The notes under the pieces: model-generated
Told to the model about the DNA's origin: nothing
The model's database searches: none
What the model saw: only the letters and a program-made list of their open reading frames with translations
In this document: positions 18,099 through 27,488 of the stretch, one piece after another
Numbering within the stretch: position 1 is the first letter of the stretch
How the letters are laid out: every line of letters starts with the position of its first letter
From: Fulvivirga ulvae
GTDB taxonomy: Bacteria; Bacteroidota; Bacteroidia; Cytophagales; Cyclobacteriaceae
DNA length: 64,000 bases
Direction of reading: 5' to 3'
Assembly: GCF_021389975.1 (NCBI RefSeq)
Contig: NZ_CP089981.1
Coordinates: forward strand, 1,010,501-1,074,500
Translations under genes and position numbers: made by a program

Positions 18099-18976
18099 TG
18101 CAGCAAAGTACTCTAAGACAGTTTAATGAAACTGACAGGCTAAAAAAAGTAATTATAGGGCGATGGGAAGACTACTGCTCAGACAAGAGCTATGTAGAAA
18201 TCGTAAACGAAGAACAAAAAAAAGGCCTACCAGACGCGAACACACTTTCTCCTGAATTTAAGGCTTTCAAACAAACCCTTGAGGATTACGGCATAGAAGT
18301 ACTGGTACCTCAATATGTGGGTAAGTTCGTGTACGACCAGCTCACCCCCCGGGATATCGGTATTACCATCGGAGAAAAATTTGTAGTGTGTAATATGGCA
18401 AAAAAAAGCCGCCGCTATGAGGTAACCGGTGTTTTTCCCTTTATCAATGCCATGAATGGGGATGAGCCTTCCATATTAGTTCCCGATCATAGCATATTGC
18501 TGGAGGGTGGTGACATAATAGTGGATAACGGGCATATCTTTGTTGGCATATCCCAGCGTACCAATGTGGAAGGGTTTGAGTACCTTAAGAAGCATTTCGG
18601 AGAAGAGTTTTCCGTTATTCCCGTATATTGTCGCAGCCTGAGTGAAGGAGAGAATGTACTTCATCTTGATTGTGCCTTTAATCCAGTAGGAGAGCATCAT
18701 GCTCTTATATATACGGACGGCTTTAAGGAAATACCAAATGAGATTAAGGAGCATTATCATTTGATTGAAGTTAGCGTTGAAGAACAGGCCGAATTGGCAA
18801 CAAATGTTATCTCGCTGGATAAAAACACTGTTATCAGCCGTGATCATGAGAAATGCAGACGTGTAAATAATTTAATGAGGGCAGCTGGTATAAAGGTTAT
18901 TGAATTAACATTTAACGGAGCTCCTTCTACAGGAGGTTCTTTCAGATGTTGTACCTTGCCGTTAGTCAGAGAGTAA
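18098..18976 (+). CDS. Amidinotransferase/DDAH-arginine deiminase family enzyme
   Basis: A 292-residue guanidino-modifying enzyme. It opens with LKKVIIGRWEDYCS. The substrate-binding block LLEGGDIIVDNGHIFVGIS supplies the acidic pair, HLDCAFNPVG supplies the catalytic His, and GGSFRCCTLPLVRE carries the nucleophilic Cys at the C-terminus. All three elements are intact, so it should form a covalent amidino or alkylthiouronium intermediate. It could act as a hydrolase (citrulline-forming) or a transferase (arginine to an amine). One-base overlap with the PLP enzyme points to a joint pathway, probably for an unusual amino acid. Confidence 0.82.
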   Translation: MQQSTLRQFNETDRLKKVIIGRWEDYCSDKSYVEIVNEEQKKGLPDANTLSPEFKAFKQTLEDYGIEVLVPQYVGKFVYDQLTPRDIGITIGEKFVVCNMAKKSRRYEVTGVFPFINAMNGDEPSILVPDHSILLEGGDIIVDNGHIFVGISQRTNVEGFEYLKKHFGEEFSVIPVYCRSLSEGENVLHLDCAFNPVGEHHALIYTDGFKEIPNEIKEHYHLIEVSVEEQAELATNVISLDKNTVISRDHEKCRRVNNLMRAAGIKVIELTFNGAPSTGGSFRCCTLPLVRE

Positions 18977-18986
18977 TCGTTACAAT

Positions 18987-19277
18987 TCAGGCCGATCTTT
19001 GGTAGTTATATACATCCAGAAGTGTATCTATAATGTTGCCACAATCCCTGAAGCAATGGTTTCTAAAAACACACTTCTGCACTTTGCCGCTTTCCTCTTC
19101 AAATGCAATCCGGCCAAAGGTCTTTAAATCCGGTATATTAAAAAAAGAGATCATTAAAATTGTATAGCCCTGACCGTCAGAATAGATGCACTCTATTTTA
19201 AAAGTATCATTACCTCCGGCAGGAGTAATTTTATTTAGTATGCCATTTAAATGTTCAAATGATACCATGCCAGCCAT
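18987..19277 (-). CDS. Small protein of unknown function
   Basis: A 96-residue soluble protein without signal peptide. It has alternating hydrophobic strands (FKIECIYSDGQGYTILMISF) and three Cys in the second half (KCVFRNHCFRDCGN). Codon use looks like that of its neighbours, and the ORF fills the gap convergent to the amidinotransferase gene, ending 10 bases from it. I do not recognise the family. Confidence 0.55.
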   Translation of the reverse strand: MAGMVSFEHLNGILNKITPAGGNDTFKIECIYSDGQGYTILMISFFNIPDLKTFGRIAFEEESGKVQKCVFRNHCFRDCGNIIDTLLDVYNYQRSA

Positions 19278-19501
19278 TATTTGAGATTTTCACTTCCCAA
19301 GATACATGTACCCCTGTTTAGGTAATTTACTGAAAATGAAGCAAAAAAGAAAGTAATCCTTTTTTTAGGTAAACATGTTCGGAATGTAGTCTGTTTAATG
19401 TGAAATAGTCAATAAACCCCTTGGTGTAAATAATTACAACCTTAAGCAAGTTTGCAGGGTCTATAGGACAGAACAAACCATTATGCTAAACTTAGTGAAC
19501 T

Positions 19502-19951
19502 ATGAAATCAATAACATTATTATTTGCCATTGTAGGAAGTTTGTTATCATGTTCAATAGACAATGATATGGATTCAGAAAAACCAGGCTCAGAGTCCGGT
19601 CAAAAGACCAATGAATGGAAGCTTGTTAAGATGGCAGGAAGCTTTAAAGGTTCTGAAACTGCCGGTAGCGAAATGTCATGGCAGGAAACCATTACCCTAA
19701 ACCAGAATGGGACTTTTGTAAAAACACGGGTACAGAATAACCTGAAACAAACAGCAACCGGCACTTATCAATATGTTACACATTCCGACGGAGAATATCT
19801 TGAGCTGAACCATGACGTGCAAAGTGATCTTGTTGCCAGTTGCACATCTGCAACCAAAGAGCTTCTCAAAGTAAATAATGAGGGTGACTTAACCGGCACT
19901 TGGCAAATGTGTGACGGTCCCGGCTTATTTTACAAAAATGTAAATCAATAA
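19502..19951 (+). CDS. Lipocalin-like lipoprotein
   Basis: A 149-residue lipoprotein with signal sequence and lipobox LLSC (Cys at residue 17). The mature part has the pattern of Bacteroidota lipocalin-like domains: EWKLVKMAGSF, ETITLNQNGTFVKTR, ATGTYQYV and LTGTWQMCDGPG. Two further Cys may form a disulfide. It probably resides at the outer membrane; ligand unknown. A strong hairpin terminator follows. Confidence 0.75.
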   Translation: MKSITLLFAIVGSLLSCSIDNDMDSEKPGSESGQKTNEWKLVKMAGSFKGSETAGSEMSWQETITLNQNGTFVKTRVQNNLKQTATGTYQYVTHSDGEYLELNHDVQSDLVASCTSATKELLKVNNEGDLTGTWQMCDGPGLFYKNVNQ

Positions 19952-20044
19952 TTATCAGATCCTTACAAATAACAATAGAGTATCTTTTAGCACTTTTCCA
20001 GATATTCATGTAGAACTTACATGACGAATAATTAAATTAATTAT

Positions 20045-20090
20045 TACCAAAATGAATCCAATTCTCCCAAAATTGGATTTTTTTTGGTAA
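20045..20090. terminator. Strong hairpin terminator
   Basis: The inner stem AATCCAATT/AATTGGATT (20055-20063 with 20071-20079) is followed by a T run, and an outer stem TTACCAAAA/TTTTGGTAA (20045-20053 with 20082-20090) extends it. It ends the lipocalin-like gene. Confidence 0.8.
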
Positions 20091-20241
20091 CCTTGCCCTG
20101 AAATTCACTCCAATTCAACTGTTTGTCCTTTTGGCACTGCTCTTGTTAAGTGCACTGCCAATGCACTACAGTTGATCTGTATCGCCCCATTTTTTCGACA
20201 AAAAGTTCATTTTGAACTATAAACACTACATTCTATTGTAA

Positions 20242-21600
20242 ATGGCACCACTTTATTTAATCCGAAAGGTATGTTCATTACTTGCTAGTATTGCATTAGT
20301 CTTTTTGAGCAGTTGCGAACTCCAGGAAACAGACTTCATAAGACCTACTCCTGTTGCTCTCGATGCCACCGACATCACATCGGTAAGTTTCAAAGCCTCC
20401 TGGGAACCAGTACTGGGTAGCGACATTTATTTCATAGATGTTTCCCCTGATCCGGATTTCGTAAGTTTTGTGGGTGGCTTTCACTCATTTGAGGTTCAAG
20501 GTTCTTCGGTTGTAGTTACCGGGCTTTCAGTGGAAGAAATTTATTACTACCGGGTAAGAGCCAAGAAGGGTAATACCATATCGGATAATTCCAATATAAT
20601 TTCTGTTGAAACAGGTTTGTTACCGGCCCCGGTTGCACTGGAGCCTACTGACTTAAAGGTATTTGAATTTGTAGCCAACTGGAGCACTGTAGATGAAGCT
20701 GTCAGCTATCTGATAGAAGTAGCTTCCGATTCCGGATTTACCAACATTCTGAGTGATTATAACCGCAAGGAGATCGTTGGGAACTCCGTGGCTATCGAAG
20801 ATCTGGATTATACAGAAACATACTACTACAGAGTAGTAACAAAGCGACTGAACAAAACTTCTTCATACTCTAATATAGTCAAAGTAGAACCTTGTATTTC
20901 CAAGAGCTGCAAGCTTGCCCGAATTATTTATTCTAATGATTATGAGCTTACATTTGATTATAACGATGACCTTAAGATTAGTGATATCAATCACTTTTAT
21001 GCTCCTGACCCTTCTTTCCACAACGAAAAATGGAGCATGCACTATGATGCAGACGGTCGTTTGGACAGTATAACCTACTTCTATGACAATTACCCCTACG
21101 TGGGGTTTAAATTAACCTACTCTGACGGTATATTGGTGTCTACACTGTCTTTTGACAATTATTCCTTATCAACTATAGTCAGTGATTACATTTATAACGC
21201 TGACAAACAGCTAATAGGATTCCGCAAATACGACGACCCAAGCAGAGTGAATATCACATTTTACGAGGATTATGAATTGGATGAAAAGGGCAATGTATTA
21301 AAGGTGCTGAATATGGGAGGCGAACAAACAGGCGAATTTAAATACGATAAGACTTTCAACCCTAAAATGCTAATTCCCTTTGAAATACAACCTTTTGTAC
21401 TTGATAACTTTAGCGGGTATTCATTCAGGCCTTACCACGGAATTTATAATCCTGTTTACGCCGCAGGTTCTTTCACTGCGGATGACCCCTTCTTTACTGA
21501 ACAAGAAGTATTTATATACGACATCAACGAAAAAGATGTGGCTATTGCCAGAAAAGGTTATTACAGCCTGCAGTACGAATTCACCGGATGCAATTTTTAA
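20242..21600 (+). CDS. Lipoprotein with two fibronectin type III domains
   Basis: A 452-residue lipoprotein with lipobox LSSC (residue ~28). Two Fn3-like repeats follow (PVALDATDITSVSFKASW and PVALEPTDLKVFEFVANW, each ending in a YYYRVxxK strand and SNI). The C-terminal half is rich in Y, D and G with YD-like units (MHYDADGRLDSITYFYDN), as in Rhs-type or DUF4595-like proteins. It is probably a surface lipoprotein. It sits 24 bases before the TonB receptor and so probably serves as its partner, taking the place a SusD-type lipoprotein would hold. Confidence 0.75.
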   Translation: MAPLYLIRKVCSLLASIALVFLSSCELQETDFIRPTPVALDATDITSVSFKASWEPVLGSDIYFIDVSPDPDFVSFVGGFHSFEVQGSSVVVTGLSVEEIYYYRVRAKKGNTISDNSNIISVETGLLPAPVALEPTDLKVFEFVANWSTVDEAVSYLIEVASDSGFTNILSDYNRKEIVGNSVAIEDLDYTETYYYRVVTKRLNKTSSYSNIVKVEPCISKSCKLARIIYSNDYELTFDYNDDLKISDINHFYAPDPSFHNEKWSMHYDADGRLDSITYFYDNYPYVGFKLTYSDGILVSTLSFDNYSLSTIVSDYIYNADKQLIGFRKYDDPSRVNITFYEDYELDEKGNVLKVLNMGGEQTGEFKYDKTFNPKMLIPFEIQPFVLDNFSGYSFRPYHGIYNPVYAAGSFTADDPFFTEQEVFIYDINEKDVAIARKGYYSLQYEFTGCNF

Positions 21601-21624
21601 AACAAAGCAAAACTTACTCTTATT

Positions 21625-23706
21625 ATGAAAATCAAATATTTCACCCTTACATTGGGGCTGTTAGCGTGGTTTGGGTCTGCTTTTGCTCAAAACGAGGATA
21701 CCGAAATACAGTCTAATGACATTTACAGATTCAATGTAGATCAGGATATCCTCAATTTGGACTTTGAAGGAGATGCTACAGTACATATATCCTCTGCCAC
21801 TGGTAAAAAGGAGGATGTAAACCGCACTCCCTATCAGGCCTATGTAATTACCCGCGAAGAGATGGAAACCGCCGGAGCGCTCACCATACCGGAGGCGTTA
21901 AGACTTGCCCCTGGCGTGCTGGTAAGGCAAAAGACAAACGGTCTTTACGAGGTTCATTTGTTTGGTGCTGATAATATACCTGAGCAGCATAGCTTACAAA
22001 TGCACAAGAGTACCATGGTACTGGTCATGATCGACAATATGCCTGTAAATGATCATTTTACCGGAGGTATATTTTGGGAAACATTGCCTATAAGTATAGG
22101 GGACGTTGAAAAAATTGAAGTGGTAGCCGGATCTTCTTCAGTGCCATATGGCAGAGATGCTGCCAACGGCGTCATCAATATTATCACCAGAAAACCCGAA
22201 AGCAATAGCCTTAGTGTGACAGCCAACATTCAGGGAGGTGTACCCCATACCCTGGTGAACAATGCAGCTATAGGTTTTGGCATCAATGACAAGGTGCTGG
22301 TCAGGCTATCCGGTAAATATATTGATACCCGAAGGTTTCAGGACGAATACTATGTAGCCGGTGAAAGCAGATACATACCCAGTGATTCCCTGCTTTTCTA
22401 TCAATCCAATGCAGAAGAAACCAACCTCTACGGCTCACTTGCCAGACAGGATATGGCAATCAATGCTTTTGTACAATATGCTCCAAATGACAAAACCGAT
22501 GTCAATATCTCGCTTTCGTCTCAGGATTCGGAAGGCCAAAGCATCCATTATAATTTTGAGGAATTTACATTAATAAGACGCACATCATCTTCGCAACTTA
22601 TCAATTTAAATTCCATGATAAGCAATCTTCATTTGCAGGCTTCATATTCGACCGCGGATCAGAACCTGGCCGTGGGATACCCGGGTCATAGCTTTGAGGT
22701 TGATAAAATCAATACCAGGATATTCTATAACCATGCTCTTAAAAGTATAGTATTAACTCCCGGTTTACGATACCAGGCCTCGATGTTTGACGATACTAAA
22801 CATCTCTCGGATGATAATGCTTACCCCAATATAATCAATGGAAAAAAAGAGCTTACCTACTATGGTGGTTTTCTTAAGGCAAATATGTTGCTGTTAGAAG
22901 ATAAACTCTCAATAGACGGGGGCTTCAGTTATGACATTTATGACCATGAAAATGTATTGGGTTACCAGGCGGCAGCTGCGTATCAGCCTTATAAGAAGGT
23001 GCTGCTCAGAGCGGCCTATGCAAAAGGAAACCAGGGTGAATTTGCCAACAACACTTTTAATGAAGGCATTATAACCAATACGAGCGGGCCTGTAATACGG
23101 AACATAGTTAATGATGACCTGAAGGTTGTTATTTCCGAAAACTATAGTGTAGGCACCAGGGTAAATATAACAGACAAGATCATCGTAGGACTGGACTACT
23201 TCCATGTTCAAAATTCGAATGGTTATGTGGCCGCTATTACTACGGTAAATAGCGATACTATCGGCAGCCAAGTGGTAAACTCCCCGGCAACCCTAAATAG
23301 AAATGGCTTCACGGCAAACCTGACTGCAAAAATCTCAGGAAAGTTTAAAGTCCGCGCACATGCAACTCTTCAGAACACAAGTTATAAAGGTGATACTACA
23401 GCCGTCAGCAACGTGCTCTCCCCCAGGCATTTTGGAGGCTTAACGGCAAACTACAAAACCATGCTGGATAAACTGAATATCACGGTGAGTCTTTACGCCT
23501 TCGGCCAGCATGAAGTAACGGCCCTCGGCAGTACACAGAAAATATCAGGAAAATTACTGCCTGCCTTAAAAGTTTCATATAAAATCTGGCAGGAAAATGA
23601 GATTTTCATCAACGTAAGAAATCTGCTGGGGTCTGCAAGCAAGGAATACATTTTTGCTGACGATGCCCCCGGCATATACCTCATTGGAGCAAAAATCAAA
23701 TTTTAA
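21625..23706 (+). CDS. TonB-dependent outer membrane receptor
   Basis: A 693-residue receptor with a signal peptide ending FAQ. The plug domain spans about residues 70-180 (PYQAYVITREEMETAGALTI, PEALRLAPGVLVRQ, IEVVAGSSSVPYGRDAANGV, INIITRKPES). A 22-strand barrel ends with the aromatic residue F (GIYLIGAKIKF). There is no N-terminal carboxypeptidase-like repeat and no SusD neighbour, so it resembles classical siderophore- or vitamin-type receptors more than SusC. It lies between the Fn3 lipoprotein (24 bases) and the SiaA-like gene (20 bases). Substrate unknown. Confidence 0.9.
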   Translation: MKIKYFTLTLGLLAWFGSAFAQNEDTEIQSNDIYRFNVDQDILNLDFEGDATVHISSATGKKEDVNRTPYQAYVITREEMETAGALTIPEALRLAPGVLVRQKTNGLYEVHLFGADNIPEQHSLQMHKSTMVLVMIDNMPVNDHFTGGIFWETLPISIGDVEKIEVVAGSSSVPYGRDAANGVINIITRKPESNSLSVTANIQGGVPHTLVNNAAIGFGINDKVLVRLSGKYIDTRRFQDEYYVAGESRYIPSDSLLFYQSNAEETNLYGSLARQDMAINAFVQYAPNDKTDVNISLSSQDSEGQSIHYNFEEFTLIRRTSSSQLINLNSMISNLHLQASYSTADQNLAVGYPGHSFEVDKINTRIFYNHALKSIVLTPGLRYQASMFDDTKHLSDDNAYPNIINGKKELTYYGGFLKANMLLLEDKLSIDGGFSYDIYDHENVLGYQAAAAYQPYKKVLLRAAYAKGNQGEFANNTFNEGIITNTSGPVIRNIVNDDLKVVISENYSVGTRVNITDKIIVGLDYFHVQNSNGYVAAITTVNSDTIGSQVVNSPATLNRNGFTANLTAKISGKFKVRAHATLQNTSYKGDTTAVSNVLSPRHFGGLTANYKTMLDKLNITVSLYAFGQHEVTALGSTQKISGKLLPALKVSYKIWQENEIFINVRNLLGSASKEYIFADDAPGIYLIGAKIKF

Positions 23707-23726
23707 ACATCCGGATATATACATAG

Positions 23727-26297
23727 ATGAACAGAAGAATACTCCGCCCTTTTTATATCGGTTTTTATGTATTGCTGGCAATGTCAATACAATTCAATAC
23801 CGTAGCACAGGAAAAAGAAGTCTCTGACTCTGTAAAATCAGATCAGCTATTAAAAGAGGCTCAAGACCTGCTAAAACAAAATAGCGTAGACCTGGCGATC
23901 TCAGCAGCCAGAAATGCATATGAGCTTGCAAAAAAAGCGTCGTACCTTACCGGAGAAGCAAATAGCAGCCAGGTACTGGGAGAGGCCTATACCGAAAAAC
24001 AGGAATACAACGAGGCTCTGAAGTACTATTTTGTGGCCATTCAGGCATTTGATCTGCTCAATAATCCACAAATGAACATCAGTACCCTTGCTGATATCGG
24101 TAGCCTGTATCAAAACCAGGATGCTCAAAACCAGGCTATTACCTATTTTGAAAAAGCTTTGAAGAAAGCCTATGAAATCAAAAGTGAACCTCGCCTGCGA
24201 ATTGTATTGCTGGAAAACATTGCCTACTCATATAAGCAGATGGAAGATTACCCGCATGCGATGTCCACAGAGACCAAACTGCTGTCAGAATATGAGCGCA
24301 CTGGCAATAAAACAAAAGTTGTGGAGACTTATAAAGAGCTTTCACTACTCAGTGAGCTAAATAAACAATACAGATCAGCTTTGAAGTATAACACCGAACT
24401 GGCTGAGGTATATCAAAAAGACAATGACCTTGTCGGCCTATCTTCTGCTTACAATAACATAGGCTTTATATATAAAAGAACCGGTGACTTTAAGACATCG
24501 CTGGATTATTTCAATAAGGTAACGGAACTTGTCAATAAACAGCCGGCCAACCTTAAGGAAAGTGACAAAGCCTTATTGCATATTAATATTGGTGTAGCAT
24601 ACACTACCCTAAAATCATACACCAAGGCCAAGGAAAATTATCATATTGCACTCAAGATAAGAGAAAAGGAGGCGAATAATATAGAAATAGCCAATACAAA
24701 AAACTACCTCGCGGGCAACTACTACATAAGCGGAAATATTTCGCAGGCGCTAAAATCAGTCAATGATGCTATTGAAATAGCCGAGCCTATAAACGCCGAA
24801 GAGGTTTTGCTCACCAGCTATAAGATCCTCAACATGATCTACACGCAGGACAACAACGCTGCCAAAGCTAAAAAATACCTGGGGTTGCACAGGGAGCTTA
24901 ACGAAAAACTAGAGGAGGAGGAAAAGGCAAAAAAACAGGAAATGCTCAAAAAGCAACTGGAAATAGAACGGAATGAAGAAGAGATCAAAACTTTGCTGGC
25001 AGAAGAAGAAAGAAAAGCTGTAGAGTCTGAAAGAAAAGAAAATGAAATAAAGCTTAAGGAAAAAGAGCTGGCGTTGCTTAAGCGCGATCAAGAGCTAAGG
25101 GAAATTGAGTATAAAAACCAACTACTGGAAAAAGAACGTACAGAGCAGGCACTGGCCCTTGCACAGCAGCAACTGGAAACCGAGAAAAAGAACAGGGAAC
25201 TGGTGTCACTTGAAAAAGAAAAGGAACTTCAAAACCTTGAACTGAAAAGAAAAGCCCTGGAAGATGAGAAACAAAAGAAAGCAATACAATTGCTGGAGGC
25301 AGACAAAAAACTTCAGGATGAGCAATTAAAATATACCTATTGGATGTTCGGGCTATTTGCTCTTATACTGGCCATCATCATTATTAGTTTCATCCAAAAG
25401 AAAAAAGCTAATAGCATGCTCAAATCTCAGCAATTACAAATCACTAATCAAAATGATGAGCTGCAACAAAATATGGAAGAGCTGCAGGCTACACAGGAAG
25501 AATTAGAAAATCAAAAAGAACAATTGGAGGTTCAACACAGAAAAATTACTTTCAGTATTCAATATGCACAGCGAATCCAGAGCTCAATTCTACCCTCTAA
25601 CAGCCTGAAAAACAAACTGTTTCAGGAAAGCTTTGTCACCTACCTCCCTAAAGATATTGTTTCAGGAGATTTCTACTGGATGGAGGAACTTGAAGAGAAA
25701 AAGATAGTTTCTATCATAGATTGTACTGGTCATGGTGTTCCCGGTGCCCTTATGTCCATGATTGGAAGTACAACGCTCAATGAAATTATAAATCAAAAAG
25801 GTATCACCGATCCTGCTGAAGTGCTGAACAAATTACATGAAGGCATAAGGAGCAAACTTAGCCAGGAAGAGAGTCAGAATCATGACGGAATGGATATTGG
25901 AATATGTTTGATAGAACCCAATGGAAATGGAACGGTAAAGCTTACCTACGCCGGAGCAAAGCATACTCTGTACATAGTCAATAATGATGAATTGCAGGAG
26001 ATTAATGGCGATCGAAAATCAATAGGTGGAGCCAACACAACTGCCTATAGAAATTTTTCAAACAACACTATGGAACTTGACAAAGGGGCAATACTTTACC
26101 TCACTACTGATGGTTACATAGACCAAAACTGCCCTAACAGGAAAAGATTTAATAAGAAAAGGTTCAAGCTGCTCATTGACGAAGTAAAACATTTGGATCT
26201 GCAATCACAAAAAGAGCGTTTTGACGCGGCATTGGCAGAGCATAAAAGAGATGCCGAACAAAGGGACGACATAACCCTGTTAGCTGTAAAAATTTAA
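23727..26297 (+). CDS. TPR-coiled-coil SpoIIE/PP2C phosphatase (SiaA-like)
   Basis: An 856-residue protein with a signal-anchor or signal peptide, then TPR repeats over about residues 30-390 (YNNIGFIYKRTGDFKTSLDYF is one unit). A long Glu/Lys coiled coil is followed by a transmembrane helix near 537-556. A second coiled coil leads into a PP2C/SpoIIE phosphatase domain with metal-binding Asp in SGDFYW, DCTGHGVPGALMSMIG and the final RDDITLLAV. The sensor half should face the periplasm and the phosphatase the cytoplasm. It should dephosphorylate the SiaC-like protein encoded two genes later, as SiaA does in Pseudomonas aeruginosa (family knowledge). Confidence 0.88.
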   Translation: MNRRILRPFYIGFYVLLAMSIQFNTVAQEKEVSDSVKSDQLLKEAQDLLKQNSVDLAISAARNAYELAKKASYLTGEANSSQVLGEAYTEKQEYNEALKYYFVAIQAFDLLNNPQMNISTLADIGSLYQNQDAQNQAITYFEKALKKAYEIKSEPRLRIVLLENIAYSYKQMEDYPHAMSTETKLLSEYERTGNKTKVVETYKELSLLSELNKQYRSALKYNTELAEVYQKDNDLVGLSSAYNNIGFIYKRTGDFKTSLDYFNKVTELVNKQPANLKESDKALLHINIGVAYTTLKSYTKAKENYHIALKIREKEANNIEIANTKNYLAGNYYISGNISQALKSVNDAIEIAEPINAEEVLLTSYKILNMIYTQDNNAAKAKKYLGLHRELNEKLEEEEKAKKQEMLKKQLEIERNEEEIKTLLAEEERKAVESERKENEIKLKEKELALLKRDQELREIEYKNQLLEKERTEQALALAQQQLETEKKNRELVSLEKEKELQNLELKRKALEDEKQKKAIQLLEADKKLQDEQLKYTYWMFGLFALILAIIIISFIQKKKANSMLKSQQLQITNQNDELQQNMEELQATQEELENQKEQLEVQHRKITFSIQYAQRIQSSILPSNSLKNKLFQESFVTYLPKDIVSGDFYWMEELEEKKIVSIIDCTGHGVPGALMSMIGSTTLNEIINQKGITDPAEVLNKLHEGIRSKLSQEESQNHDGMDIGICLIEPNGNGTVKLTYAGAKHTLYIVNNDELQEINGDRKSIGGANTTAYRNFSNNTMELDKGAILYLTTDGYIDQNCPNRKRFNKKRFKLLIDEVKHLDLQSQKERFDAALAEHKRDAEQRDDITLLAVKI

Positions 26298-26332
26298 TAA
26301 TCAACCAATTAAAACAAACTAGTTATAAATTA

Positions 26333-26884
26333 ATGGAAAAGCAAAAATATGACAACCTTGTCGATTTCTATAGTAGCATGAGAAATCGGGATATAATAGT
26401 TTACTACAAGGGGCCATTTGATGAAATTATTTTATCAGAGATAGGAACCAAAATCAGGAACAAGGTTTTCGATCCGCCTAAAATAGGCAACAGGCTTTTT
26501 TCTGTTTTTATGGAACTTGCTCAAAATATTGCACTATACTCTGCCGAAAAAAATCAATTGGAATCAGGGGCAAAATGGGGTGTAGGCACCATTGCAGTTT
26601 ATGAAACCGAGACTTCTTTTACTTTGGTTTCAGGTAATCTGGTGAAAAATGAAGTATTGGAGCAAATAGTATCTAAGTGTGAGGAAATAAATACACTGGA
26701 TCACGATGGGCTAAGGGCCATGAAACGTGAGTATAGAAGCAGTGAGATAAAGGCAGATCATAAAGGTGGTAACATCGGCCTGATACAGGTTGCCTTAAAA
26801 TCAGATATGCCATTAGAACTCGATGCCAAGCAAGTTGACAGTGAACACTCTTTTTTCACGATTTCAGTAAATGTTTTAAAATAA
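26333..26884 (+). CDS. siaB: SiaB-family protein kinase
   Basis: A 183-residue GHKL-like kinase (SiaB/DUF6272). The N-box-like helix is FMELAQNIALYSAEKN and the glycine-rich segment HKGGNIGLIQVALKS. SiaB phosphorylates SiaC on a Thr/Ser in a partner switch. It lies between the phosphatase (35 bases) and siaC (22 bases), the order known in Pseudomonas siaABC. Bacteroidota homologues are numerous but little studied. Confidence 0.82.
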   Translation: MEKQKYDNLVDFYSSMRNRDIIVYYKGPFDEIILSEIGTKIRNKVFDPPKIGNRLFSVFMELAQNIALYSAEKNQLESGAKWGVGTIAVYETETSFTLVSGNLVKNEVLEQIVSKCEEINTLDHDGLRAMKREYRSSEIKADHKGGNIGLIQVALKSDMPLELDAKQVDSEHSFFTISVNVLK

Positions 26885-26906
26885 TCAAATCAATTTCTTA
26901 TACACT

Positions 26907-27308
26907 ATGCAAAATTTAATTATTGAAGGGAGCCGAGACACTTACTTTACCCCGCATGTGGAACTAAACGCGCAGACTGGAATATGCAGCATTACAGGTG
27001 AATCATACTTGGAGGAGCCATTTGAATTTTATGAAAGAATATCCTCATGGTTTTCAGAATTCTTCAACGAAGACAAAAAGCTTCAACTGGATTTAAAGCT
27101 TACTTATTTCAACACCAGCTCATCAAGAGCTATTCTTGAAATGCTGCGCACATTAAAGGAACTTAAAGACGAAGGGAAAAACCTAACCGTTAACTGGTAT
27201 TACCCTGATCCTGATGATGAAGAAATACTAATGGAAGGCGAAGATTTTATGGAAGAAAGCGGCCTGGACATTAATATGATTGAATATGAAATGGAAGAAG
27301 AAATTTAG
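26907..27308 (+). CDS. siaC: SiaC-family regulatory phosphoprotein (DUF1987)
   Basis: A 133-residue acidic protein with the DUF1987 core: FTPHVELNAQTGICSITGES, YLEEPFEFYERISSWF, and the phosphorylation block TYFNTSSSRAILEML, where the T/S cluster is the expected phosphosite. The C-terminal tail is strongly acidic (MEEEI). In Pseudomonas, unphosphorylated SiaC activates the diguanylate cyclase SiaD. No GGDEF gene follows here, so the downstream target is unknown. Confidence 0.88.
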   Translation: MQNLIIEGSRDTYFTPHVELNAQTGICSITGESYLEEPFEFYERISSWFSEFFNEDKKLQLDLKLTYFNTSSSRAILEMLRTLKELKDEGKNLTVNWYYPDPDDEEILMEGEDFMEESGLDINMIEYEMEEEI

Positions 27309-27488
27309 TCATAAAACATTCAATACATGATATCCGGTTAATACCATTTAGTAGTTCTTGATAGTCACGGTAAGTTTTGGGTTTAAGCATCGGTTTGTTT
27401 TTCAACTAAGATGCCTGAGCCCATTTGCTTTTGGGTAATGACACAAAATCATATTACTTCGCCTCTTATTTAAAAACTAAACATATAC

